The notes beneath the pieces are model-generated. The model was given only the letters and a program-made list of their open reading frames with translations. It did not search any database and was not told the origin of the DNA. A stretch of DNA of 51,555 nucleotides from CAYMWF01 sp964394085 [NCBI: uncultured Gemmatimonadota bacterium] (GTDB lineage Bacteria > GCA-2686955 > CAYMWF01). The DNA is taken from NCBI GenBank assembly GCA_964394085.1, contig CAYMWF010000001.1:38323-89877 (forward strand). The letters run 5' to 3'. Shown one piece after another: positions 23,800 to 33,389 of the stretch. Made by a program: the position numbers and the translations under genes. The stretch's first letter is position 1; each line of letters opens with the position of its first letter.

Positions 23800-26589
23800 T
23801 CATCTCCCGCCCCGGTACGCTCCGGCAAGTTCCAGGGCTTCCAGCATAGAGTTCTTTTCCGTGCGGCATTCTCTTGAAATGTCGAACTGCTCTCCCTTGT
23901 CGAACGACAGGTCATACACCTCTATTCTGTTGTCCGGGTGTTTTATCAGCTTCCATTTTCCGTCCCGCACGACTCCGAACAATTTTTCATGTCCGCCGAA
24001 TGCCGTATTGTCCGATTCCAGGAAGATATCGTGGGTTGACCGTTCCTTCAGAATTGCGAGGGATAACAGGTTCGCTCCGAATCCGGGATCTTTTCGAAAT
24101 GCCGGATTCACGCACCACTTCATTGTGGGGTAAATATCCAGGAGCGACACGGTGGACAGAGTTATATTACCCGCGAGTCTGCTCCCGGGAAACTTGACAA
24201 TCAGGGGAATCCTCACCTGGTGTTCGTAAAGAGATGCACCATGCTCGTAATAATACCCGTGCTCTCCAAGTCCTTCGCCGTGATCCGCGGTCAGCACTAT
24301 CAAGGACCGATCGGCAAGATCTCTTTTTTCCAGAAAGTCCAGGAAGTCGCCGATCGCTGAATCTACGTAAGAAATTTCTGCGTCGTACAGAGCCTTGTAG
24401 CGTCCGCTGTTCCGAATACCCTCCAGTCTCTGGTACCCGGGTATGAGACTGTCCGGCAGCATCCTGCCCGGACCGTCGTAGAACAGAGAGTCGCTTCCGG
24501 CCGGCGGTGTATACGGACCGTGGGGATCCATGTAGTGAACCCAGGCGAAAAATCGATTTCCCGCCGCGAGTTCCTCTTCGATCAGGGAACGGACCGCTTC
24601 GGTGGTGCGGGACGCATTCCTTTCCCGGAACCCGCCGGCCGAAACGGGTTCGTCAAGGTTGTCATCATAAACGTCGAATCCCCTCTCGAATCCGGATCCT
24701 GCGGTGAACAGGGGGCTGGACACTATTCCCAGAGTCCTGAAACCGGCCTCCTTCATCGATTCAGCAATGGTCCTAGGGTTCGCCTTCAGCGTGTCGCTGT
24801 TGTACCTGACTCCGTTTTCCCATGAGGGCAACCCGGTCATCAAGGAAGCCGTTGCCGGCCTTGTTTTCGGTACCGGTGAGTAAGCACGCTGGAACAGCAG
24901 GCTTTCGGTAGCGAATTCAGAAAGATTCGGCGAGGTCGGAAGGCGATAGCCGTAGGGATTCAGATGATCGAAACGGAGTGTATCCACCGTGATCAGGATA
25001 ACATTTTCGGGAACGGGGAGGGGAGATGACCGTTCGAGAACCTGGAAAGAGCCGAACCTGGCCGTGGGGACGAAGTTGCGAACCAGGTAATCCGCGATTA
25101 GAGGAGCATGGCCCGACAGCCGCCGCCTGGGCCTGCCGTCATCTATCTGCTCCAGATTGAAGACCACCAGCTTCACCGGCGCTTCTTCAAGGGCGCGGAT
25201 ACTTTCGATCTGGCTCGACTCATCCTTGAATCGCCCCGGCCGGAAAAGTTCGTAACGGGTCGGATTCTGTCTCCCGGTCATGAAATAAAGAATCGGGATA
25301 TCCGGAATACAGAGGATCGGTTCCCCTTCCCTGACCGTCGTCTTTACGTAGTCTGTCAAGCGGGACAGGTTGTCCGCCCGGAATTTGTTCAGGTAGAGAA
25401 TATCTTTCCCGACTTTGACGGGGGTGTCCTGACGGATCCGAACCATGATGGAATTAGGGAACGGGAAATGACCCAGCTTGAGCAGGAACAATCCTGACGA
25501 CAGGATCAATCCGGCGAAAGTGAGCCTGGACAGGATTACGAGCAACCGGTCACCGGCCCTGTCCAGACGGTTTATGAACCTGTATGTCAGAAAAACGAAA
25601 AGGATCGACGGGATCGGGACTACCTGGAACAGGTGCAGTACGTGCGTTCGCAGAAGATTCAACCTGAAGGCGAGAAATGACATGACAACCAGGACCAGGA
25701 GGATTTTCCTCGTTTGATCGAGCCTGCCTCTGATTCTTATCCCGGCTACCGCGTAAGTCGCGGTTATCACCATGATGACAGGTGGCAGGTAAAAAGCAAG
25801 CCTGCTCGGGATTTCAAACAGGTCTGCGAGAGACCGTGGAAGAAGGGGAAAGAGGGGGGGGAAGGGAAGGCTGTTTTTTCGCGCTCCTTCAGCGCCTGCA
25901 AACAGCACCTGGCTGATGAAATCGATAAGTGCGCCCTTCGAGAGGAAAAACGCCGCGGCTCCCAGAACCGGTACCAAGGCTCCCGCTCCCAGTAGGACCA
26001 GGGCCCGGACGCCGTCCTTCGGCGATGAATCCGAGAGCAGCAGCGACGCTGTGTAAACAATGAAAGCGTATACACCCACATCCTGGCGAAAGAGGAAGGT
26101 AAATCCGGTCAGGAACCCTATCCAGACGACGCGCTTTTTCGAGTAGCGTCCCGTGGCGAGAGATGCCGCGATCAGCGTATTGAGCAGAATGAAAAAGACG
26201 AACAGGCTTTTCTGCCAGGGGCCGGGGGCGAGCAGGTACAGGAGCGGCGGGATAAGGGCGTATCCGCGGCTCATGAGTTTTCTGCCCAGCAGGTACATGA
26301 GCACCAGTGACGAAGTGATTACCGTAATCCAGACAACCCTGGTCAGGAGGATGCCCGGTTCGAATATTTTGAAGAGGAAAGCGAACAGATAGAATCTGCC
26401 CGGGGGGTACTGGTGGAAGAAATCCCTGTAAGGTACTTGCCCGTTTAAGACCCGGGTGACTGGATCAAGCAGGTATCCTTCATCGAGAAGGTTGATTCCA
26501 TAACGAAGACATGAAAAAAAGTATAGAACAGAACAGCAGATGATCCCTGCAATGAGGAAATAATCTCGTTTCCGGGTATCGTCATTCAT
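23800..26589 (-). CDS. GT-C membrane glycosyltransferase-like / sulfatase-fold fusion
   Basis: A 929-residue inner-membrane protein. Residues 1-430 carry about ten hydrophobic segments and GT-C (PMT/ArnT/GT39-like) features: the LLDEGYL acidic motif at 36-37 and VPYRDFFHQYPPGRF in the first periplasmic loop. A soluble linker follows, then a sulfatase-fold domain from residue 528: ITVDTLRFDHLNPYG (metal Asp536), the nucleophile region KTRPATASLMTG with Thr576 and no Cys/Ser or following Arg, and TADHGEGLGEHG. I infer that a lipid-linked sugar transferase is coupled to a phospho- or glycan-modifying domain. It is the first gene of the tightly packed operon, 202 bp after the SGNH gene. Confidence 0.85.
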   Translation of the reverse strand: MNDDTRKRDYFLIAGIICCSVLYFFSCLRYGINLLDEGYLLDPVTRVLNGQVPYRDFFHQYPPGRFYLFAFLFKIFEPGILLTRVVWITVITSSLVLMYLLGRKLMSRGYALIPPLLYLLAPGPWQKSLFVFFILLNTLIAASLATGRYSKKRVVWIGFLTGFTFLFRQDVGVYAFIVYTASLLLSDSSPKDGVRALVLLGAGALVPVLGAAAFFLSKGALIDFISQVLFAGAEGARKNSLPFPPLFPLLPRSLADLFEIPSRLAFYLPPVIMVITATYAVAGIRIRGRLDQTRKILLVLVVMSFLAFRLNLLRTHVLHLFQVVPIPSILFVFLTYRFINRLDRAGDRLLVILSRLTFAGLILSSGLFLLKLGHFPFPNSIMVRIRQDTPVKVGKDILYLNKFRADNLSRLTDYVKTTVREGEPILCIPDIPILYFMTGRQNPTRYELFRPGRFKDESSQIESIRALEEAPVKLVVFNLEQIDDGRPRRRLSGHAPLIADYLVRNFVPTARFGSFQVLERSSPLPVPENVILITVDTLRFDHLNPYGYRLPTSPNLSEFATESLLFQRAYSPVPKTRPATASLMTGLPSWENGVRYNSDTLKANPRTIAESMKEAGFRTLGIVSSPLFTAGSGFERGFDVYDDNLDEPVSAGGFRERNASRTTEAVRSLIEEELAAGNRFFAWVHYMDPHGPYTPPAGSDSLFYDGPGRMLPDSLIPGYQRLEGIRNSGRYKALYDAEISYVDSAIGDFLDFLEKRDLADRSLIVLTADHGEGLGEHGYYYEHGASLYEHQVRIPLIVKFPGSRLAGNITLSTVSLLDIYPTMKWCVNPAFRKDPGFGANLLSLAILKERSTHDIFLESDNTAFGGHEKLFGVVRDGKWKLIKHPDNRIEVYDLSFDKGEQFDISRECRTEKNSMLEALELAGAYRGGR

Positions 26590-26791
26590 GATTTCGATGG
26601 CTCCACCGTGATCTTATCCAGCAAACAGACCGGCGGCACCCGGTGATATTCCTGCCCTGCTGCCCGGAAGGTGGCGGGAGGACGGTAAATGCGGACTTTA
26701 TCAGAATTCCGGTTTGATTACAACCTGGGGTCAATTCCCCGATTCAAATGGAAACGCGGAGCCGTAAAATAATAATGTTCGTCGCGAATAT

Positions 26792-28381
26792 TCAGAATGC
26801 ACCATATCCGGGCAGTATTGCAGCTAAAGCTGCGTGCCGCTGATTCTTTGGATAGACGATGTTTGCGTCCAGACGCTCAACGGGTTTTACTTCTTCTTCA
26901 TACCGTTCTTGTGCCCAGGCCGCTCTGCTCTCAGCCAGGCTCATGCGTGCTCCGGCAGGTCCCGGGTTATTTTCAGACTCCGTCCCTGCGTGGTTCAGCA
27001 GGCGTTCTGCGAAACGGTATTTCCCCAGCCGTCTCTGGATTTCCGCTGCTTCCAGGAGGACGGTTCGATTAAAATCTCCCGCATTGAGCAACTGTTCAAG
27101 ATCCTGGACTTCGTACATACTCTCCGGATCATCATCGAAGATTTTCAATAGCGGCTCAATGCTCCCGGGATAGGAGGAAGCGAGAGCCCGCCAGCCGGAA
27201 CGCTTGTCTCCTGAAAAGATCATGTCGAAACCATCATGCAATCCTTCGTCAAAACCGTAAGGGGAAAAATCCGTACCCGCGGCCAGCTCCAGCAGCTTGA
27301 GTGCGATGAGGTAATGACCGAGTGGATTCGGATGACTTGCGTCTATCCTGCACCGGAGCCACGGATACTTCGAAATAATCCCGGTTTTGAACTGGTGCGT
27401 CATACGGGTATTGGTCCGCGGGAATAAGGCTCCGCTTATCATGCCCGGCAGGGCCGTGGAAAAGAGCGAATCGGTGTCGATAACCGGGATGCCGTAACTG
27501 CCGGTGATTTTTTCGGCGGCGGTCCGGTATTGAGGAATCAATCCGTTCAGCAGAAGAACCGGTCGGGCGTCGGCGCTTCCGGCCAGCTTGATAATCTTCT
27601 CGATATTTTGTATGAATGAGTTGAGATCCACCCGTGCAAGCCCGGATTTCCTGTTCCGGTTCGCCCGCATCTCCTTTCCCAGGGTTCGCTCAACAATCGC
27701 GCACGGGTCTTCATCCCCTCCCGTTTCGGTCGCGGCATTTTCGAGAGCCTGGAGCAGCTCCCGGTCTGACAAGTGCTTCAAGGAAGCGGGATATCTCGTT
27801 GCCGTGTCGCGCGCGTCGTTCGTGCCGGCGCTGCAGATGATCATGTCCGGGCGGAGGTCGGCAATCGAGTTGCGGAGTTGCCGTAAAGTCTGTTCGGAAG
27901 AGTATCCAGGTACCGCATGATTCAGAACTTCCAGCCGGAGCCGGGGCAGTGCCAGGAGCGATATACTCTCAGCCAGTGCCGAAAAGACGAAATCGTCATC
28001 TACGAAGTAGCCGAAAGCGGCTGAATCGCCGATTACGAGAATCCGGAAGGAGTCGTCCCCGGTCGTTGTTGACACGGGTCGGGCTCCTCTGACACCGGAA
28101 GGGCCTATCGTGATCCGGTGGAATAAATCGACCGGCTCCCAGATTCGTTCGAAATTGGAGGGTATCCCGACTCTGGCACAGCTCGAAGCCCCGGGCGCAG
28201 GCGAAGTCCATGAAACGGGATCGTTGACGTAGAGGAATGTATACGGATTCAGTTTATCGTTGAATTCGGGTGAACGGACGGCACCTGACATGCCGTAAGC
28301 GAGACCAGCCAGAAATACTGCCTGTACAAACAGAAAGAGAGCGGGTCGCTCTCTTCTTGAATTGTATGGTGGCCGGCTCAC
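26792..28381 (-). CDS. Membrane-anchored SGNH/GDSL hydrolase
   Basis: A 529-residue protein. A single N-terminal membrane anchor (LFLFVQAVFLAGLAYGM) precedes an SGNH hydrolase domain: block I ILVIGDSAAFGYF (nucleophile Ser in GDSA), the HAVPGYSSEQT block with its glycine, SAGTNDAR with the block III asparagine, and the catalytic D-x-x-H in RIDASHPNPLGH. After about residue 370 a helical region with repeat-like pairing (VLLEAAEIQRRLGKYRFAERLL) resembles TPR. Such enzymes de-acylate or acyl-modify envelope glycans, which fits the polysaccharide genes downstream. The protein is probably anchored in the inner membrane facing the periplasm. Confidence 0.8.
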   Translation of the reverse strand: MSRPPYNSRRERPALFLFVQAVFLAGLAYGMSGAVRSPEFNDKLNPYTFLYVNDPVSWTSPAPGASSCARVGIPSNFERIWEPVDLFHRITIGPSGVRGARPVSTTTGDDSFRILVIGDSAAFGYFVDDDFVFSALAESISLLALPRLRLEVLNHAVPGYSSEQTLRQLRNSIADLRPDMIICSAGTNDARDTATRYPASLKHLSDRELLQALENAATETGGDEDPCAIVERTLGKEMRANRNRKSGLARVDLNSFIQNIEKIIKLAGSADARPVLLLNGLIPQYRTAAEKITGSYGIPVIDTDSLFSTALPGMISGALFPRTNTRMTHQFKTGIISKYPWLRCRIDASHPNPLGHYLIALKLLELAAGTDFSPYGFDEGLHDGFDMIFSGDKRSGWRALASSYPGSIEPLLKIFDDDPESMYEVQDLEQLLNAGDFNRTVLLEAAEIQRRLGKYRFAERLLNHAGTESENNPGPAGARMSLAESRAAWAQERYEEEVKPVERLDANIVYPKNQRHAALAAILPGYGAF

Positions 28382-28492
28382 TTACGATTTAAGCTTTCCG
28401 GGGGTGTTTCCCTGCTTCCGCGGTACGGGAAAGGAACCTGCCATCCAGGCCGTTCTGTAGAGTTCTAAGCGTGTAACCTGGCTCTCTGTCTA

Positions 28493-29728
28493 CTACTTAT
28501 CGGCTTCATCCAGGTAGTCGAGCAGGTACAGGTGAACTCCGGCTTCCTCCGCGATCTTGGGGTTTTTGGAATTCTCCATGCACCATCGCCATTCTTCCAT
28601 CGCGAGTTTTGTCCATTCCTTGGTTTCGTAGACTTTGGCAAGGTAGTAATGGGCTCCCTCATCGTCCTCTTTGGCGGCAAGCGCTTTTTTCAGGTGGGAA
28701 ACGGCTTCATCGAAGCTTCCGGTCATATAGTAGCATACACCGATCTGCTTATGCACGTTACCCGCACCCGGCATCAGTTCCAGGACTTTTTTGAAGTTTT
28801 CGATGGCTTTCCCGAAAGCCTTGGATTCTTTCTGGTTCATTCCCAGAGAAAAATAGTAAGCAAAAATCGCTGCGGTTGAATTGGGGAACATTTCCAGCAC
28901 GATTCTGGCTTCCTCGGCGGCTTTGGCGAACTCTCTTTTCCCCCGATGGATGCGGCTTTGAGTCAAGTGCTTGTCCTGAACGGCATACTTGTTGTGCTTA
29001 TTGAATTCCACGGCGGTCTGGTAACTTACCGCCGCTTCTTCGAAATCTTTATTTCCACTGTGTACCATTCCGAGAGTGCGGTGATATTCGGAGATCAATG
29101 CACTGTCAAGCTCTGCGTACATGATTGCCTGTTCGTAATGCGCAACGGCCGAGTCGAGTTTTCTCTGCCGGCGTTCGCGATCGGCCAGCCCCTTGTAAAG
29201 ATAAGCCGCTTTCGGAAAACGTTTCAGCAGCCTGTCCATTTCAGTGAAGTAATCCTCGCCGTTTAACAAATCAGCGACCAGCCGGGAGAGCTTGAGCTGC
29301 GCTTGTTTGCAGTTCTGATTCAGTTCGAGGGTTTTTTCATACTCCAGCCGGGCGTCTGCGATTTTTTTCTGCGCCATGTAGAGGTTGCCGAGCTGCAGGT
29401 GCAGTTCATAAGATGTTTTCGTGGTTTTCAGGACGTTCCTCAGAGCCTCGATCATCACTGTAGAATCTGATTCCATTTTTGTAATGCTCGTGGAGTGAAT
29501 TTCGGCTTCCGTCTCGAATGGACTATCATCCGTATCTTCATTCAATTCAGCGGTGATATGCTCATTTTCGAGTGTGAACCCTGGATCGTTGTGCAGGGAG
29601 TCGTCGACGCCGAGGGATTTCTTCTCCTGATCAATAATGAATTCGAAACCGTTTTGCTTTTCTTCCCTGTCTCCGCAGCCGGTGACGAAAATCGCGATAA
29701 AGAGAAATACCGGGATATTCTTGATCAT
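28493..29728 (-). CDS. TPR-repeat lipoprotein
   Basis: A 411-residue exported protein. The signal peptide IPVFLFIAIFVTGC gives a lipobox with Cys17. An acidic low-complexity stretch follows to about residue 85, then at least seven tetratricopeptide repeats (for example TSYELHLQLGNLYMAQKKI and AHYYLAKVYETKEWTKLA). It is probably a periplasmic or outer-membrane scaffold, as often found with secretion or polysaccharide-export machinery. It lies 24 bp after the hydrolase gene and is probably co-transcribed with it. The next gene on the strand begins 111 bp further on. Confidence 0.85.
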   Translation of the reverse strand: MIKNIPVFLFIAIFVTGCGDREEKQNGFEFIIDQEKKSLGVDDSLHNDPGFTLENEHITAELNEDTDDSPFETEAEIHSTSITKMESDSTVMIEALRNVLKTTKTSYELHLQLGNLYMAQKKIADARLEYEKTLELNQNCKQAQLKLSRLVADLLNGEDYFTEMDRLLKRFPKAAYLYKGLADRERRQRKLDSAVAHYEQAIMYAELDSALISEYHRTLGMVHSGNKDFEEAAVSYQTAVEFNKHNKYAVQDKHLTQSRIHRGKREFAKAAEEARIVLEMFPNSTAAIFAYYFSLGMNQKESKAFGKAIENFKKVLELMPGAGNVHKQIGVCYYMTGSFDEAVSHLKKALAAKEDDEGAHYYLAKVYETKEWTKLAMEEWRWCMENSKNPKIAEEAGVHLYLLDYLDEADK

Positions 29729-29752
29729 ACAATACTCCTGTGACGCTGGATT

Positions 29753-30595
29753 CTAGTTTGATCCGGAGGTTTTATTTTTTGATTCGAGCCATTCAAGGAT
29801 ATTTTCGTAAACTTGCCGGCGACCTTTTTCGTTGAGCGACTCATGAAGGAAACCGGGATATGTGATCAACCTGCTGACATCCCCGTCCAGTTTTTCATGG
29901 AAGCGCCTGGTTCCGTCGGGATCTACAATCGGATCGTCCTCACCCTGTATAAACAAAGATTCGGGAAACGAGTCGATCGCAGCCGAGTTGATACGGTCGG
30001 TCGCCGCGAGCATTTCTGTGAATAACCTGGCGCTTATCTTCGGGTGAACGAGCGGGTCGTTGATGTAATCTTCGACTGTCTTCGGGTCGGTGCTCAGCAT
30101 CGCCGGATCGATCTCGTTGTTCAGGGTCAGGGCCGGGAGTATACCGGACAGCAGCTTGCCCGCCCATTCCTTGACCGCGGGTATCGGCATCCGGAGCAGA
30201 AGCGGAGGTGCGGAAACAATGAGTCCGCTGAGTTCGGGATTTTGCTCGAGTACGAGGTAAAGCGCTATGAGGCCGCCCAGGCTGTGTCCGAGAAGGAAAC
30301 AAGGTTTTTCGGAATCATCGCCCCTGATCAGCTCCAGGAAAGAATTCAGATCCGATGCAAGAGCATCGAAGCTGTCTGTGTGCCCCTTCCTGCCGGTCGA
30401 CTTGCCATGGCCCCTGTGATCCATTACCGCGCACGAGTATCCGTTATCGCAAAGATACCCGGCGAAATCGGAGTACCGACCGCCGTGTTCCCCCAGACCG
30501 TGGGAAAAAACCACACTTCCCCTCTGTTCCGCCGCTTCCCACTTCCGGTAGAATATTGTTATGCCGTCGACCCCGCTGAATGTTCCGCTTTCCAT
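29753..30595 (-). CDS. Monoacylglycerol lipase-like alpha/beta hydrolase
   Basis: A 280-residue cytoplasmic serine hydrolase of the Hydrolase_4 family. FSHGLGEHGGRY is the oxyanion segment, MDHRGHGKS the typical lysophospholipase/monoacylglycerol lipase motif, GHSLGG holds the nucleophile Ser, the acid is in GEDDPIVDP, and the His in PGFLHESLNE. Start chosen at ATG 30595: GGCGGG precedes it, and a good promoter at 30632-30660 puts the transcript start near 30625, just inside the longer possible frame that begins at 30628. The role is probably lipid turnover; specific substrate unknown. Confidence 0.85.
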   Translation of the reverse strand: MESGTFSGVDGITIFYRKWEAAEQRGSVVFSHGLGEHGGRYSDFAGYLCDNGYSCAVMDHRGHGKSTGRKGHTDSFDALASDLNSFLELIRGDDSEKPCFLLGHSLGGLIALYLVLEQNPELSGLIVSAPPLLLRMPIPAVKEWAGKLLSGILPALTLNNEIDPAMLSTDPKTVEDYINDPLVHPKISARLFTEMLAATDRINSAAIDSFPESLFIQGEDDPIVDPDGTRRFHEKLDGDVSRLITYPGFLHESLNEKGRRQVYENILEWLESKNKTSGSN

Positions 30596-30631
30596 AGTCA
30601 CCCGCCGATTAATGCCAACAAAAATCACGGC

Positions 30632-30660
30632 ATCTTACTTTCCGTCGACTGAACAGTCAA
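30632..30660 (-). promoter_or_regulatory. Sigma-70 promoter for the hydrolase-TPR genes
   Basis: On the minus strand TTGACT (30660-30655), exactly 17 nt, then TAAGAT (30637-30632). It lies about 37 nt upstream of the ATG at 30595. This also argues against the alternative start at 30628. Confidence 0.55.
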
Positions 30661-30732
30661 GCAGGAAATATCAGCCGGTTTTCCTCAGGCGTTCGGGAAA
30701 ATAAGGAAATCCCGGATCCGCTGGAATTTCGG

Positions 30733-30760
30733 TTGCATTCCCGGAGTCAATTTTTATACT
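30733..30760 (+). promoter_or_regulatory. Candidate sigma-70 promoter for the FTCD-HAD operon
   Basis: TTGCAT (30733-30738), a 16-nt spacer and TATACT (30755-30760) lie about 120 nt upstream of the ATG at 30883. This placement also argues that the in-frame sequence before that ATG is untranslated leader. The leader contains no riboswitch that I can recognise. Confidence 0.45.
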
Positions 30761-30882
30761 ATCGCGTTTCCCTTTCCCGGCGGGGAACCGTATCCGGCCC
30801 GGTCAATCCGGATGTCTGCTCGATAACCGGAGCACCGGCTCAGGCTCGACCGCCGGAATGTAACAGAGAAAAACAGGAGAAA

Positions 30883-32568
30883 ATGATGCGGCTCGTCGAA
30901 TGCGTTCCGAATTTCAGCGAAGGAAGAAACCAAGAAATCATAAAACAGATTACCGATGCCATTGCCTCGGTGAACGGCGCCAGCCTGCTGGATGTCGACC
31001 CGGGTGCGGGAACCAACCGTACAGTGGTCACTTTCGTTGCAGATCCCGATATCGTCGTGGAAGCGGCGTTCAGGGGCATAGAGAAAGCTGCAGCGCTCAT
31101 CGATATGTCGGTTCATAAGGGTGCCCACGCGCGCATGGGGGCCACGGATGTCTGTCCGTTCATCCCTGTCAGCGGCGTCACCGTCGAGGAGTGTATCGAG
31201 CTCTCGCGGGCGCTCGGCCGCCGGGTGGGCGACGAACTCGGAATCCCGGTTTACCTTTACGAGCAGGCCGCGACCCGGCCGGATCGACGAAGCCTCCCCG
31301 ACGTCCGCAAAGGTGAATACGAGGGGCTTGCCACCAGGTTCGAAGATCCTGACTGGGCTCCTGATTTCGGCCCCGCGGAGTTCAATGAACGGTCGGGAGC
31401 GACGGTGACCGGTGTCCGCCCTTTCCTGATTGCTTACAATATCAACCTGAACACGAAAAATGCCAAGCTCGCCAAACGTATCGGATTCACCCTTCGCGAA
31501 AAAGGCAGGGTGAAGCGGGACGACCAGGGGAAGATCGTCAGGGACGCCGCCGGGAAAAAAGTATTTACACCGGGACTCCTCAAAGAGTGCAAGGCGACCG
31601 GGTGGTTCATCCCCGAATACGACTGCGCCCAGGTGACAATGAACCTGACCGATTTCACGGTCAGCCCGGTCCACCGGGCGTTCGACCTCACCTGCGCCGA
31701 GGCCGATAAACTCGGGTTGCGGGTGACAGGCTCCGAACTGGTCGGCCTGATCCCCCTCGAGGCGATGCGCTCCGCCGGTTTGTATTACCTCGAGAAACAG
31801 GGAGCCTGCAGGGGAGTTACCGACAGAGAGCTTGTACGGGTCGCAATCGAGTCGCTTGGCCTGAGCGCCATCACCCCCTTCATTCCCGACGAGAAAATCA
31901 TCGAGTACCGGGTGGGGAACCGCGGCGGCCGCCTGGTCGACATGGTTACGGAAGAATTCGTTGAAGAAGTGGGTTCAGACTCGCCCGCCCCGGGCGGGGG
32001 CAGCGTCGCTTCCCTGGCTTCCTCGATGGGCGGGGCTCTCGTCGCCATGGTCGGAACTCTGACGTGGGGCAAAAAAGATTACAAAAATGTGGAAGTCGAG
32101 GCCGAAGCCCTCTCGATATCGGCCCAGGAACTCCGGCTCCGGCTCCTTTCCCGGGTGGATGAAGATACCGAATCTTTCAATGACCTGATGGCGTGCCGCA
32201 AGATGCCGAGAAAAACCGACGAGCAGAAAGCCCTCAGAAACCAGGCGATCCAGGATGCCACGAAACGAGCCACCTCGGTACCGATGTCGGTCCTCGAGGA
32301 TTCCATCGAAGTGCTGGCTCTCGCGAACAGGATGGTCGACATCGGCAACGTCAACTCGATCTCCGATGCGGGGGTCGCCGGACTCATGGCGAAAGCCGGG
32401 GCCGAGGGCGCCTACTATAACGTGCTTATCAACCTCCCGGGCATCGAAGACGCGGAATTCGTCGAATCATACGTTAAGAAAGGGAGCGAGCTTCTCGCAA
32501 AGGCCGAAGAAACGGTCTCCCTCATCCGGGACAAGGTCATGACCGCGATGAAAGCCGATCTCCCGTGA
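30883..32568 (+). CDS. Bifunctional glutamate formimidoyltransferase / formimidoyl-THF cyclodeaminase
   Basis: A 561-residue fused enzyme of histidine catabolism and one-carbon metabolism. The N-terminal formiminotransferase moves the formimino group from N-formimino-glutamate to tetrahydrofolate; VECVPNFSEGRN opens it and the catalytic loop is HKGAHARMGATDVCPF. The C-terminal cyclodeaminase, from about residue 345, then releases ammonia; DSPAPGGGSVASLASSMG and NSISDAGVAGLMAKAGAEGA are its landmarks. The order matches animal FTCD (about 540 residues). ATG 30883 (or 30886) follows AGGAGA. No other hut genes are in the window. It overlaps the HAD gene by 4 bp (GTGA). Confidence 0.92.
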   Translation: MMRLVECVPNFSEGRNQEIIKQITDAIASVNGASLLDVDPGAGTNRTVVTFVADPDIVVEAAFRGIEKAAALIDMSVHKGAHARMGATDVCPFIPVSGVTVEECIELSRALGRRVGDELGIPVYLYEQAATRPDRRSLPDVRKGEYEGLATRFEDPDWAPDFGPAEFNERSGATVTGVRPFLIAYNINLNTKNAKLAKRIGFTLREKGRVKRDDQGKIVRDAAGKKVFTPGLLKECKATGWFIPEYDCAQVTMNLTDFTVSPVHRAFDLTCAEADKLGLRVTGSELVGLIPLEAMRSAGLYYLEKQGACRGVTDRELVRVAIESLGLSAITPFIPDEKIIEYRVGNRGGRLVDMVTEEFVEEVGSDSPAPGGGSVASLASSMGGALVAMVGTLTWGKKDYKNVEVEAEALSISAQELRLRLLSRVDEDTESFNDLMACRKMPRKTDEQKALRNQAIQDATKRATSVPMSVLEDSIEVLALANRMVDIGNVNSISDAGVAGLMAKAGAEGAYYNVLINLPGIEDAEFVESYVKKGSELLAKAEETVSLIRDKVMTAMKADLP

Positions 32569-33269
32569 AGCTCTGTTTCCTCGATATGGACGGCACCATC
32601 GCCAGGGTGTCGAGCCCATGGCAGTATGTTTATGAACGGGCGGGCTTGTGGGAAAGCGCCGGAATCCCGATTCTGAACCGGTATCTCGCGGGTGAAATCG
32701 ACTATTTCCGGTTTTGCGAAGAGGATATAAACGTCTGGATACGGCACGGTCTGACCCCCGGAGATGTTCGAGGATTTCTCGATGAGATCGAACCGTTTCC
32801 CGAGGCTGAACCTCTTCTGGCTTATCTCAGGGATGCTCCCGACATAACAACGATCGTCCTGTCCGCCGGCTTCGATTACCTTTGTACGCGGATTCTGCGG
32901 AACCTGGGGATCGAGGAGATCCCGACGGGTTACGAATCGATATCCGGGCTGCTCCCTGCTGCGGGATCCTTAAGGACTCCCGGATGGATCGGAGTAATCG
33001 CGAACAGTTTCAGCAAGAAAAATGGCGATGGGGAGTTTTTCGATCTCAGGATACGGATATCCGAAGGCAGGCACCCGGAATTCGGGAAACAGGCCTGGGT
33101 GACGAGGACGGCGGATGCCTGCGGGCTCGGCGCAGGTAGTGTTTTATCGGCGGGTGACGGCGTTTCCGACGAGGAGATGTTCAGTGTTTCCGGCCGCTGG
33201 AAACGGATCAATAAACCGTCCGACCTTCTAGTATTTCTCGACCAGTTGAAGATGGTCGTTCCGGAGTAG
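32565..33269 (+). CDS. HAD-superfamily phosphatase, SerB-like
   Basis: A 234-residue soluble phosphatase of the HAD-IB type. Motif I is FLDMDGTIA (nucleophile Asp7, acid Asp9), motif II is the Ser in VLSAGFDYL, and motifs III/IV are around KQAWVTR and SAGDGVSDEEMF. The cap between I and II is helical, as in phosphoserine phosphatase-like enzymes. The closest functional guess is a small-molecule phosphatase of the phosphoserine or phosphonate type. It starts with GTG inside the FTCD stop (GTGA overlap), so the two are translationally coupled. A link to one-carbon supply (serine) would fit but is inference. Confidence 0.75.
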   Translation: MKLCFLDMDGTIARVSSPWQYVYERAGLWESAGIPILNRYLAGEIDYFRFCEEDINVWIRHGLTPGDVRGFLDEIEPFPEAEPLLAYLRDAPDITTIVLSAGFDYLCTRILRNLGIEEIPTGYESISGLLPAAGSLRTPGWIGVIANSFSKKNGDGEFFDLRIRISEGRHPEFGKQAWVTRTADACGLGAGSVLSAGDGVSDEEMFSVSGRWKRINKPSDLLVFLDQLKMVVPE

Positions 33270-33389
33270 AACTCTCTGCCGGGTCAGAGCCGCCCGGCGA
33301 TCCGGGTCTCCCGATCCGGTGACATCCGCCAACCGGCCGGGTTCGGAGGCTTCGTCCCGTTTCGCCGGGTGCAGATGATCGACGATCGA

